Made by a program: the position numbers and the translations under genes. Below, one piece after another: positions 7,737 through 15,720 of a stretch of 64,000 nt of DNA; position 1 is the first letter of the stretch, and each line of letters opens with the position of its first letter. The stretch spans positions 62,001 through 126,000 of the forward strand of contig NZ_BEVZ01000005.1 of assembly GCF_003112515.1 (NCBI RefSeq), written 5' to 3'. Source of the DNA: Streptomyces fragilis (GTDB lineage Bacteria > Actinomycetota > Actinomycetes > Streptomycetales > Streptomycetaceae). Below the pieces are notes generated by a model. It was not told where the DNA came from. It searched no databases and saw nothing but the letters and a program-made list of their open reading frames with translations.

Positions 7737-8914
7737 GCACCGGGACGACGGACGCCACGCCGTTCGAGGCGCCCCCCGCGGACAGCGGGACCGGGCCGTC
7801 CGGCGGCGCCCCGCGCGGCGGGGGCCGGGACCGCTACCTCGACCTGCTGCGGGCCCTGGCACTGCTGCGGGTGATGGTCTACCACGTCTTCGGGTGGGCC
7901 TGGCTGACGGTCCTGTTCCCCTCCATGGGCGTGATGTTCGCCCTGGCCGGCGCGCTGACCGCGCGGTCCCTGCAGCGGCCGGGCGGCTCGGCGCGCACGG
8001 TCGTCGGGTCACGCGTGCGCCGCCTGCTGCCGCCGCTGTGGGCCTTCTCCGCGGTCCTGCTCGGCGTGCTGTTCCTCGGCTTCGGCTGGCGCCCCGAGGG
8101 GGCGTGGGGCTGGGCCGGGATGCTCGACTACCTGGTGCCGGTGGGCGCCCCGCCCTACCCGGAGCAGGTGGGCTCGGAGTCCGGGCTGCTGGACGCGACC
8201 TGGGTGATGGAGGGCGCCGGCCCGCTCTGGTACCTCCGCGCCTACCTGTGGTTCGTGGTGGCCTCCCCGCTCCTGCTGCGGCTCTTCCGCCGCGCCCCCT
8301 GGCCCACGCTGCTCGCGCCGCTCGCCCTGACCGGCGTGTTCGGCACGGGACTCGTCGCGATCCCCGGCGAAACCGGGGAGGCGGTCAAGGACTTCTGCGT
8401 CTACGGCGGTTGCTGGATCCTCGGCTTCGCCCACGAGAACGGGGCACTCGCCCGGGTGCCGCGGTACGTCAGCGTCTCCGCCGCCTCCACGCTGATGGCC
8501 CTCGGCCTGTGGTGGGCCTCCGGGCACCAGGGCGAGGACCGCTGGGACCTCAACGACATCGCACCGGCGCAGGCGCTGTGGTCGTTCGGCTTCGTGGTGG
8601 TCCTGCTGGTGTACGCGCCGGTGTGGACGGAACTGCCCGGGCGGCTGCGGCGCTGGGACGGCCTGGTCACCCTCGCCAACAACCGCGCGGTCACTGTGTA
8701 CCTCTGGCACAACCTGCTGATCACCCTGACCTTCCCCCTGCTCGGCCTGCTCGGGGTGGGCGACGCGTGGTCGCTGCCGGGGTCCTTCCTCCTGCTGCTG
8801 CCGCTGCTGGCCCTCACCGTCCTCGCCTTCGGCTGGGTCGAGGACGTCGCGGCGGGCCGCCGGGTCCGCCCCTGGCCGACGGGGCGGACCCGGCGCCGCT
8901 CGGCCGTGCCCTGA
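7733..8914 (+). CDS. acyltransferase family 3 membrane protein
   Basis: A 393-residue integral membrane acyltransferase. After a ~30-residue Gly/Pro/Thr N-terminus it opens with RYLDLLRALALLRVMVYH, carrying the Arg and His typical of the family's first helix, followed by about ten hydrophobic helices. The start overlaps the matB-like stop by 4 nt, which implies translational coupling. The likely job is O- or N-acylation of the polymer made by the upstream synthase, by analogy with acyltransferases in other exopolysaccharide loci. The donor and acceptor are not known. A strong hairpin closes the unit. Confidence 0.85.
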   Translation: MSTGTTDATPFEAPPADSGTGPSGGAPRGGGRDRYLDLLRALALLRVMVYHVFGWAWLTVLFPSMGVMFALAGALTARSLQRPGGSARTVVGSRVRRLLPPLWAFSAVLLGVLFLGFGWRPEGAWGWAGMLDYLVPVGAPPYPEQVGSESGLLDATWVMEGAGPLWYLRAYLWFVVASPLLLRLFRRAPWPTLLAPLALTGVFGTGLVAIPGETGEAVKDFCVYGGCWILGFAHENGALARVPRYVSVSAASTLMALGLWWASGHQGEDRWDLNDIAPAQALWSFGFVVVLLVYAPVWTELPGRLRRWDGLVTLANNRAVTVYLWHNLLITLTFPLLGLLGVGDAWSLPGSFLLLLPLLALTVLAFGWVEDVAAGRRVRPWPTGRTRRRSAVP

Positions 8915-8929
8915 GGACCCGGCGCCCGG

Positions 8930-8962
8930 GAGGTCCGCGGCCCTCGCCCGCCCGCGGACCTC
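8930..8962 (+). terminator. terminator of the mat-like operon
   Basis: GAGGTCCGCGG at 8930-8940 pairs perfectly over 11 bp with CCGCGGACCTC at 8952-8962 (11-nt loop), 16 nt after the acyltransferase stop. No U-tract follows. Confidence 0.75.
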
Positions 8963-9084
8963 TCAGGCGTCGCGCCCGCGAGGTGAGTGCAACGTTCCAC
9001 CGCGGTCACCGGCACGCGCCGGGGACCGAAACGCGCGCTGCCTAGCGTCGGTGACGTCAGTCGGTGAGCCACCGTGGAGGCGTC

Positions 9085-10485
9085 ATGCGCACAGCCCCCG
9101 TCGCGGACAAGAGGTCCGGCAGCAAGAGGTCCGGTCGCTGGATCGAGCACTGGGACCCGGAGGACGAGACGTTCTGGAAGGAGAAGGGCGAGCGGGTCGC
9201 CCGGCGGAACCTCGCCTTCTCCGTGCTCTCCGAGCACATCGGGTTCTCCGTCTGGACGCTCTGGTCCGTGCTGGTCCTCTTCATGGGCCCGGAGTACGGC
9301 CTGACCCCGGCCGACAAGTTCCTGCTGACCTCGATGGTCACCCTGGTCGGTGCGGTCGTCCGGGTGCCGTACACCTTCGCGGTCGCCGTCTTCGGCGGGC
9401 GGAACTGGACGGTGATCTCCGCGAGCATGCTGCTGATCCCCACCGTCGCCGCCTTCACGGTGATGGAGCCGGGAACCTCCTTCTCCACCTTCCTCCTGGT
9501 CGGCCTGCTGGCCGGCGTCGGCGGCGGCAACTTCGCCTCCAGCATGACCAACATCAACGCCTTCTTCCCGCTCCGCAGGAAGGGCTGGGCGCTCGGCCTC
9601 AACGCGGGCGGCGGCAACATCGGCGTGCCGGTGATCCAGCTGGCCGCGCTCGCCGTCATCGGCGCGGGCGGCGGCCCCCGCCTGCTGCTGGGCGTCTACA
9701 TCCCGCTGATCCTGGTCGCCGCGGCCCTCTCCTGGAGGTACATGGACAACATCGCCTCGGTCCGCAACGACACCGGCGCGGCCCTCGACGCGGCCAGGGA
9801 CGGCCACACCTGGATCATGGCGGTCCTCTACATCGGCACCTTCGGCTCGTTCATCGGGTACAGCTTCGCCTTCGGCATGGTGCTGCAGACCCAGTTCGGC
9901 AGGACTCCGCTGGAGGCCGCCGGAGTGACCTTCATCGGCCCGCTGCTCGGCTCGCTGATCCGGCCCGTCGGCGGCCGGCTCGCCGACCGGTTCGGCGGGG
10001 CGCGCATCACCCTGTGGAACTTCGCCGCCATGGCCGCCGCCACCGTGGTCCTCGTGCTGGCCGGCCGGGCCGGCTCGCTCACCCCGTTCACCTGCGCCTT
10101 CGTGGTGCTGTTCGTGCTGACGGGACTGGGCAACGGATCGACGTTCAAGATGATCCCGGGCATCTTCCACCGCAAGGCGCTGGCCCGCGGGCTGCGCGGC
10201 GAGGCCGCGGACGCCTACGGCCGGCGGCTCTCCGGCGCCTCCATGGGACTGATCGGCGCGGTCGGCGCGCTCGGCGGCGTGGGCATCAACCTGGCGTTCC
10301 GCCAGTCGTTCATGACCTCCGGCTCGGGCACCGGAGCGTTCCTCGCCTTCCTCGCGGTCTACGCGGTGTGCATCCTCGTCACCTGGGCGGTATACCTTCG
10401 GCGTCCGGCCGCCTCCGCCCGGACGGAGGCCGGCACCCAGGTGGACGGCGAGGCGAAGCCGCAGCTCAGCTACGCCGAGGTGTGA
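9085..10485 (+). CDS. narK: NarK family nitrate/nitrite transporter (MFS)
   Basis: A 466-residue major facilitator with 12 predicted helices. The nitrate-porter signature region GGGNFASSMTNINAFFP is at ~150-166, and a second glycine-rich segment (GLGNGSTFKMIP) at ~350 corresponds to the other nitrate signature. The substrate is nitrate uptake and/or nitrite export across the cytoplasmic membrane. ATG 9085 has GTGGAGG 5-11 nt upstream. The NnaR-type regulator follows on the same strand behind a hairpin, and in S. coelicolor narK is a known NnaR/GlnR target. A GTCAC...GAAAC arrangement near 9005-9033 is a weak GlnR-like match only. Confidence 0.9.
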   Translation: MRTAPVADKRSGSKRSGRWIEHWDPEDETFWKEKGERVARRNLAFSVLSEHIGFSVWTLWSVLVLFMGPEYGLTPADKFLLTSMVTLVGAVVRVPYTFAVAVFGGRNWTVISASMLLIPTVAAFTVMEPGTSFSTFLLVGLLAGVGGGNFASSMTNINAFFPLRRKGWALGLNAGGGNIGVPVIQLAALAVIGAGGGPRLLLGVYIPLILVAAALSWRYMDNIASVRNDTGAALDAARDGHTWIMAVLYIGTFGSFIGYSFAFGMVLQTQFGRTPLEAAGVTFIGPLLGSLIRPVGGRLADRFGGARITLWNFAAMAAATVVLVLAGRAGSLTPFTCAFVVLFVLTGLGNGSTFKMIPGIFHRKALARGLRGEAADAYGRRLSGASMGLIGAVGALGGVGINLAFRQSFMTSGSGTGAFLAFLAVYAVCILVTWAVYLRRPAASARTEAGTQVDGEAKPQLSYAEV

Positions 10486-10508
10486 CGTAACGGCGCCGAA
10501 ATGAGGAA

Positions 10509-10546
10509 GATCCGAGCCTGTCACGCACCGTTGACAGGCTCGGATC
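10509..10546 (+). terminator. 15-bp perfect hairpin between narK and nnaR
   Basis: GATCCGAGCCTGTCA at 10509-10523 pairs perfectly with TGACAGGCTCGGATC at 10532-10546 around an 8-nt loop. It lies 23 nt after the narK stop and 65 nt before the nnaR start. Probably the narK terminator. Confidence 0.8.
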
Positions 10547-10611
10547 CGTGCGCGGCCCGTCGGCGGCGCCACGGGGACTCGACAGCGGGACGAGAGCGGG
10601 ACGAGAGCCGG

Positions 10612-11769
10612 ATGGAAGACCAGGAACAGCAGCAGCCCGAGGGCGCCCACGGCCCGCTGGCCGGCTTCACCGTCGGCGTGACGGCGGCCCGCCGCGCCGA
10701 GGAGCTCGGCGCGCTCCTCCAGCGCCGCGGGGCGAACGTGGTCCACGCCCCCGCCCTGCGCATCGTGCCGCTCTCCGACGACGGCGAACTCCTCGCGGCC
10801 ACCAAGGAACTGCTGCGCCGCGCCCCCGACCTGGTGGTCGCCACCACCGCCATCGGCTTCCGCGGCTGGGTGGAGGCCGCCGAGGGCTGGGGCCTGGGCG
10901 GCGACCTGCTGGAGGTCCTCGGCACCGTCCGCATCCTGGCCCGCGGACCCAAGGTCAAGGGCGCCGTGCGGGCCGCCGGGCTCACCGAGGAGTGGTCGCC
11001 CGCCTCGGAGTCGATGGCCGAGGTCCTCGACCGGCTGCTGACCGAGGGCGTCGAGGGGCGCCGCGTCGGCATCCAGCTGCACGGCGAACCGCTGCCCGGC
11101 TTCGTCGAGGCGCTGCGGGAGGCCGGGGCCGAGGTGGTCGGGGTGCCCGTCTACCGGTGGATGCCGCCGGAGGACCTCGGCCCCGTCGACCGGCTGCTCG
11201 ACGCCGCGCTGGCCCGCACCCTGGACGCCGTCACCTTCACCAGCGCGCCCGCCGCCGCGTCCCTGCTCGCCCGGGCCGAGGCGCGCGGGCAGCTCCCCGC
11301 CCTGCTCGAGGCGTTCGCCCACGACGTGCTGCCGGCATGCGTCGGCCCGGTCACCGCGCTGCCGCTGCACGCCCACGGCGTCGACACCGTCCAGCCCGAG
11401 CGGTTCCGGCTCGGCCCGCTGGTCCAGCTGCTGTGCCAGGACCTCCCGGCCCGCGCCCGCGTCCTGCCGCTCGCCGGGCACCGCGTCGAGATCCGCGGCC
11501 ACGCCGTCCTGGTCGACGGCGAGCTGCGGCCCGTCCCCCCGGCCGGCATGGCGCTGCTGCGCGCGCTCTCCCGCCGCCCCGGCTGGGTGGTCTCCCGCGC
11601 GGACCTGCTGCGCGCGCTGCCGGGAGCGGGCCGCGACGAGCACGCCGTGGAGACCGCGATGGCCCGGCTGCGCACCGCCCTGGGCGCCCCCAAGCTCATC
11701 CAGACCGTCGTCAAGCGCGGCTACCGTCTCGCCCTGGACCCCGCGGCGGACACCAAGTACGCGAATTGA
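10612..11769 (+). CDS. nnaR: NnaR-type nitrogen regulator: uroporphyrinogen-III-synthase-like domain plus winged helix
   Basis: A 386-residue fusion of a HemD-like domain (~15-260; TVGVTAARRAEELGALLQRR, TFTSAPAAASLL) with an OmpR-like winged-helix DNA-binding domain at ~285-380 (GMALLRALSRRPGWVVSRAD, KRGYRLALD). This architecture defines NnaR, which with GlnR activates nitrate/nitrite assimilation genes including narK in S. coelicolor. Whether the HemD part keeps enzyme activity is unclear; it probably senses a ligand. ATG 10612 lies in a purine-rich context. It sits directly behind narK. Confidence 0.9.
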   Translation: MEDQEQQQPEGAHGPLAGFTVGVTAARRAEELGALLQRRGANVVHAPALRIVPLSDDGELLAATKELLRRAPDLVVATTAIGFRGWVEAAEGWGLGGDLLEVLGTVRILARGPKVKGAVRAAGLTEEWSPASESMAEVLDRLLTEGVEGRRVGIQLHGEPLPGFVEALREAGAEVVGVPVYRWMPPEDLGPVDRLLDAALARTLDAVTFTSAPAAASLLARAEARGQLPALLEAFAHDVLPACVGPVTALPLHAHGVDTVQPERFRLGPLVQLLCQDLPARARVLPLAGHRVEIRGHAVLVDGELRPVPPAGMALLRALSRRPGWVVSRADLLRALPGAGRDEHAVETAMARLRTALGAPKLIQTVVKRGYRLALDPAADTKYAN

Positions 11770-11803
11770 TCCAGGTCGCGTACTGTTGACGGCCGCCAGT
11801 ACG
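11756..11803. promoter_or_regulatory. three interlocking GTACGCG inverted repeats before the HelD-like gene
   Basis: AGTACGCG (11756-11763) and CGCGTACT (11777-11784) form an 8-bp inverted repeat. CGTACTG (11779-11785) and CAGTACG (11797-11803) form a second one. The middle element is shared, so alternative pairings or cooperative protein binding are possible. The array overlaps the nnaR stop and ends 18 nt before the chosen helD start, so it is probably an operator. Confidence 0.5.
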
Positions 11804-11820
11804 CATGAATGGGGACACCG

Positions 11821-14175
11821 GTGGCCGCTCAGGCACAAAAGGGGAACGCGGTCGACACGGCTCGCAGCACGACCAGCGAGAGTGACGGCGACGCGGCGGG
11901 GGACTCCGCCAGAGAACGCGAGATCGCCCTCGAGCAGGAACATCTCGACCGCGTGTACGTCCGCCTCGAGGAGAAGATCTCCGAGGCGGAGTTCCTCATG
12001 CGGGACGCCGCCCGCAAGGGGCACGTCGGCACGCCCGGCGCGCTCGCCGAGCGCGACGCACAGGTCTTCCGGGCCGGTGTCCACCTCAACCGGCTCAACA
12101 ACGAGTACGAGGACTTCCTCTTCGGCCGCATCGACATGCTGCTGGGCAAGGACGGCAAGAAGGGCCCCGACGGCGCCTACACCTCCGTCGAGCCCGCCGA
12201 CGAGGCGATCCGCGAGGACGACACCGCGGACATCGCCGAGACCCTGCACATCGGGCGGATCGGCGTCCTCGACGAGGACTACGCGCCGCTGGTCATCGAC
12301 TGGCGCGCCCCGGCCGCGGCCCCGTTCTACCGCGCCACCCCCGTCGACCCGGGCCGGGTGGTGCGCCGCCGCGTCATCCGCTCCCGCAACCGCAAGGTGC
12401 TCGGCGTCGAGGACGACCTGATGCGCCCGCAGATCACCGCGTACCTCGACGGCCGCGAGCTGGCCGTCATCGGCGACGGCGCGCTGATGGCCGCGCTGGG
12501 CCGCTCCCGCGGGCACACCATGCGCGACATCGTCTCCTCCATCCAGGCCGAGCAGGACCAGGTGATCCGGGCCCCCGCCGCCTCCGTCACCTACGTGGAG
12601 GGCGGACCCGGCACCGGCAAGACCGCCGTCGCCCTGCACCGCGCCGCCTACCTGCTCTACCAGGACCGGCGGCGCTACGCGGGCGGCATCCTGATCGTCT
12701 CCCCGACGCCGCTGCTGGTCGCCTACACCGAGGGCGTGCTGCCCTCGCTGGGCGAGGAGGGCCAGGTCGCCGTCCGCGCGATCGGCTCGCTCGTCGACGG
12801 CGTCGAGGCCACCGCGCACGACTCCCCGTCCACCGCCCGCGTCAAGGGCTCCTACCGGATGCTCAAGGTGCTGCGGAAGGCCGCCCGCGGCGCCCTCGAA
12901 CTGGGCCCCGGCGGCAACGGCGGGACCCCGTGCCCCGAGCGGCTGCGGGTGGTCGCCTTCAACCGCCGCCTGGAGCTGGAGGCCGGCGAGCTGGAACAGA
13001 TCCGCCGCACCGCCCTCGGCGGCACCGCCCCGGTCAACCTGCTGCGCCCGCGCGCCCGCAAGCTGCTGCTCGACGCGCTCTGGCAGAAGTCCGGCGCCGG
13101 CTCCCGGCACAGCGACCCGGAGCTCGCCGCCGAACTGCGCTCCTCCTTCGACGAGGACGTCACCACCGAGGACCCGTTCGTCGAGTTCCTCGACGCCTGG
13201 TGGCCCGAGCTCACCCCGCGCGCGGTGCTCACCGCCATGGCCGACGAGCGGCGCCTGGGCCGCTGGGCGCGCCGCGTCCTGACCCCCGGCGAGGTGCGCA
13301 AGGTCGCCAGGTCGCTGCGCCGCGACGGGCTGACGGTCCACGACATCGCCCTGCTCGACGAGCTGGAGGCGGTGCTCGGCACGCCCGTGCGCCCGCGCCG
13401 CAAGCGCGAGCTCGACCCGCTGGACCAGCTCACCGGCCTCGAGGAGCTGATGCCGCAGCGCGAGGAGACCCAGCGCGAGCGGGCCGAACGGCTCGCCAAG
13501 GAGCGGGTGGAGTACGCGCACGTCATCGTCGACGAGGCCCAGGACCTGACGCCGCTGCAGTGGCGGATGGTGGGGCGGCGCGGGCGGCACGCGACCTGGA
13601 CGGTGGTCGGGGACCCGGCGCAGTCCTCCTGGTCCGACCCCGACGAGGCCGCCCAGGCCCGCGACGAGGCGCTGGGCACCCGGCCCCGGCGGCGGTTCAC
13701 CCTCACCGTCAACTACCGCAACCCCTCCGAGATCGCGGAGCTGGCCGCCCGGGTGCTGGCGCTGGCCATGCCCGGCGCCGAGGCGCCCACCGCCGTCCGC
13801 TCCACCGGGGTCCGGCCGCGGTTCGCGGTGGCCGACGGCGGCTTCGGCCCCACCGTGCGGGCCGAGGCGGAGCGGCAGCTGGCGCTGGTCGACGGCACGG
13901 TGGGCGTGGTCGTGGCGATGAACCGCCGGGAGGAGGCCGCCCGTTGGCTGCAGGGCCTGGGGGACCGGGTGGTCGCTCTGGGCAGCCTGGAGGCCAAGGG
14001 CCTGGAGTACGACGCCACCGTGGTCGTCTCCCCGGCGGAGATCGCCGACGAGTCGCCGGCCGGCCTGCGCGTCCTGTACGTGGCCCTCACCCGCGCCACC
14101 CAGCAGCTCACGGTCGTCTCGGGGGAACGCGACGACCCCGACGCGGACGGCGTCCCGGACCTCCTGCGCGACTGA
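11821..14175 (+). CDS. helD: HelD-like RNA polymerase-associated UvrD-family helicase
   Basis: A 784-residue SF1 protein. The N-terminal coiled coil at ~25-95 (EQEHLDRVYVRLEEKISEAE) is the secondary-channel arm typical of HelD. Walker A GGPGTGKTAV is near 261, Walker B VDEAQDL near 570, the NYRNPSEI motif near 630, and C-terminal motifs LEAKGLEYD near 723 and YVALTRATQQL near 753. HelD proteins remove RNA polymerase from nucleic acid and some protect it from rifamycins. GTG 11821 is chosen for GGGGAC just upstream; ATG 11809 is in frame but would put the Shine-Dalgarno inside the gene. Ends at a terminator shared with the opposing gene. Confidence 0.88.
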   Translation: MAAQAQKGNAVDTARSTTSESDGDAAGDSAREREIALEQEHLDRVYVRLEEKISEAEFLMRDAARKGHVGTPGALAERDAQVFRAGVHLNRLNNEYEDFLFGRIDMLLGKDGKKGPDGAYTSVEPADEAIREDDTADIAETLHIGRIGVLDEDYAPLVIDWRAPAAAPFYRATPVDPGRVVRRRVIRSRNRKVLGVEDDLMRPQITAYLDGRELAVIGDGALMAALGRSRGHTMRDIVSSIQAEQDQVIRAPAASVTYVEGGPGTGKTAVALHRAAYLLYQDRRRYAGGILIVSPTPLLVAYTEGVLPSLGEEGQVAVRAIGSLVDGVEATAHDSPSTARVKGSYRMLKVLRKAARGALELGPGGNGGTPCPERLRVVAFNRRLELEAGELEQIRRTALGGTAPVNLLRPRARKLLLDALWQKSGAGSRHSDPELAAELRSSFDEDVTTEDPFVEFLDAWWPELTPRAVLTAMADERRLGRWARRVLTPGEVRKVARSLRRDGLTVHDIALLDELEAVLGTPVRPRRKRELDPLDQLTGLEELMPQREETQRERAERLAKERVEYAHVIVDEAQDLTPLQWRMVGRRGRHATWTVVGDPAQSSWSDPDEAAQARDEALGTRPRRRFTLTVNYRNPSEIAELAARVLALAMPGAEAPTAVRSTGVRPRFAVADGGFGPTVRAEAERQLALVDGTVGVVVAMNRREEAARWLQGLGDRVVALGSLEAKGLEYDATVVVSPAEIADESPAGLRVLYVALTRATQQLTVVSGERDDPDADGVPDLLRD

Positions 14176-14211
14176 CCGCCCGCGCCGGGCGCGCGCGGTC
14201 CCGGCGAACGG

Positions 14212-14249
14212 CAGGAGGCCCGGACCGCGAGCGCGGTCCGGGCCTCCTG
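14212..14249. terminator. 17-bp bidirectional terminator
   Basis: CAGGAGGCCCGGACCGC at 14212-14228 pairs perfectly with its complement at 14233-14249 around GAGC. It lies between the convergent helicase and LAETG-protein genes and should stop both. Confidence 0.85.
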
Positions 14250-14262
14250 GCGTGTGCGGGCG

Positions 14263-15105
14263 TCAGCTGCCGGAGCCCGCGCGGCGGTTGCGGATCACGA
14301 TCGCGCCGCCGGCCGCCAGCAGCAGCGCCGCGGCGAAGGCGAGGCCGACCGTCGAACCGGCGCCGGTCTCGGCCAGGTCGCCCTCGACGGGCGCGGGCGA
14401 GGCGGTCGCCTGCTCCGTCGGCTGCCCGGTCGGGGCCTCGGTCGGCTGCCCGGTGGCGCCGCCCTCGGTGCCGCCGCCCGGCTGCTCGTCGCAGCCCGCG
14501 TCCTCGTCGCCGTCCGTCCCGGTGCCCGTGCACGGCGGCGTCTGGCAGTCCTGCCCGTCACCCGAGCCGCCCTGCTGCTCCTCGCACGGCTGCTCCTCCC
14601 CGGGGTTCTCCTGCCCAGGGTTCTCCTCGCCCGGGTTCTCCTCGCCCGGGTTCTCCTCACCCGGGTTCTCCTCGCCCGGCTGCTCCGGGGCGGAGGAGGC
14701 GGGGCAGGTGTGGGAGAGGTTGAAGTACTTCACGTCCGCGCCCTCGGTCTCGGCGACGGCCGCGACCAGCTTCGCGCCCGGCTCGGAGGCGGCGTAGGCG
14801 TGCTTGTCGCTCGGCGGGCCGAAGTCGGTGATCACCTGCTCGCCACCGCGCTCGAAGGTGACCGTCAGCTTGGTGAAGACGGTGTCGTTGCCCGGCAGCA
14901 CGAAGTGCCAGCCGTCCTTGTCGGCGGGAACGGTCCTGCATTCGCCGTTCTCGAAGCCCTTGGCGGTGACCGGCAGGTCCTGGCGGATCTGCTCGGTGTG
15001 GTTCTCCGCACCGGTGGCAGCGGCGGGGACGGCCGCGCCGGCGAGCAGGAGGGTCGCCGCGAGGGGAAGCGCGGAGGCCCAACGGGGAAGTGAGCGGTGA
15101 GACAT
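14263..15105 (-). CDS. LAETG-anchored cell-surface protein
   Basis: A 280-residue secreted protein. It has a signal peptide at 1-33 (LPLAATLLLAGAAVPAAA), a folded domain at ~35-140, a repetitive stalk made of GEENP units, a Cys-containing Gly/Asp/Thr-rich linker, then LAETG at ~244-248, a hydrophobic helix and an Arg tail (RNRRAGSGS). The LAxTG motif is the class E sortase signal in Streptomyces, so the protein should be covalently wall-anchored. The domain resembles small repeat-bearing surface proteins of the genus; its ligand is unknown. Six Cys in the linker are unusual for a stalk. ATG at 15105 precedes a clear signal peptide. Confidence 0.85.
   Translation of the reverse strand: MSHRSLPRWASALPLAATLLLAGAAVPAAATGAENHTEQIRQDLPVTAKGFENGECRTVPADKDGWHFVLPGNDTVFTKLTVTFERGGEQVITDFGPPSDKHAYAASEPGAKLVAAVAETEGADVKYFNLSHTCPASSAPEQPGEENPGEENPGEENPGEENPGQENPGEEQPCEEQQGGSGDGQDCQTPPCTGTGTDGDEDAGCDEQPGGGTEGGATGQPTEAPTGQPTEQATASPAPVEGDLAETGAGSTVGLAFAAALLLAAGGAIVIRNRRAGSGS
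14590..14690. repeat. 15-bp minisatellite encoding GEENP repeats
   Basis: Five to six near-identical copies of GGGTTCTCCTCGCCC in tandem, read on the minus strand as repeats of Gly-Glu-Glu-Asn-Pro. The 15-bp period keeps the frame, so copy-number change would lengthen or shorten the surface-protein stalk without a frameshift. Confidence 0.85.
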
Positions 15106-15326
15106 GGGGGCACCTCTGGCACAGAAGCGGAATGAGTGTGGCCGAGAGGGTGAGCTTCCTGTTCGCAAGTGATCACGGTCAAGCAGCGAAAGGATCAGTT
15201 GACGGCATTGTCCCGCTTTGGTCCGTGCAACGATTGGGTAACGGTGGGTTTACGGGCCGTCCGATGATCGTTCGCCCTCGCGGCAGAAAACCGCCGCGGG
15301 GGAATGGCGTGGCCGGAAGGGTTTGT

Positions 15327-15332
15327 TAGCCT
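15327..15332 (+). promoter_or_regulatory. candidate -10 element of the structured transcript before the malic enzyme
   Basis: TAGCCT at 15327-15332 fits the Streptomyces -10 pattern. It would place the transcription start at about 15338-15340, exactly where the long closing helix begins. No good -35 hexamer is visible. Confidence 0.4.
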
Positions 15333-15337
15333 GGAAC

Positions 15338-15482
15338 GTGACACCGGCCCGATCCAAGCCCCCGGGCCCAACCTTCGTCGCTACGAGCGACCACTTGCCG
15401 CGAGGCGAGCATGGCGGGTCGGTGTCACCTCTCCACTTCAGGGAATCAGGGACCCATGTCACCCACGGGCGGCATGGGTCCT
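15338..15482 (+). ncRNA. candidate structured RNA or long leader upstream of the malic enzyme
   Basis: GTGACACCGGCCCG at 15338-15351 pairs with CGGGTCGGTGTCAC at 15415-15428 over 14 bp with a single G-U. Inside lie two hairpins: GTCGCT/AGCGAC at 15377-15391 (3-nt loop) and CTTGCC/GGCGAG at 15394-15409 closed by a GCGA tetraloop. A separate 10-bp hairpin with one G-U follows at 15449-15482 (GGACCCATG/CATGGGTCC core). A plausible -10 sits just upstream. The transcript could be a small RNA or the 5' part of the ~380-nt malic-enzyme leader. I do not recognise a known riboswitch. Confidence 0.5.
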
Positions 15483-15720
15483 CGTCGTTCCCGGACGCGG
15501 CCTTTCCGGCGCCTTCCGGGTGAACTGTGACGAACCTCCCCCGACTAACGCCTACTCGTCGGTAGGTGCGACGATCGGACGGCAGATTCGATTCCGCCAC
15601 CGCCCGCCGCCCGCCTCCGGCGACGACGCCCGGCCCCGCGGCGGCAGCGGCGGCCGCACCTGCGGCGAACAGCGACAACAGCAGTACACGCAGTACACGC
15701 GAAAGCAGAGGAACTCCGCC

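Noticed and set aside
8401-13590. A 1,729-codon open frame on the minus strand
   Set aside because: It is antisense to narK, nnaR and the helicase, which show clear families. Its product is low-complexity Gly/Val/Arg/Gln sequence without any domain. Long antisense frames are expected in DNA of this composition.
15110-15300. A separate gene between the LAETG protein and the structured RNA
   Set aside because: Only short frames without coding character; treated as promoter region of the divergent units.
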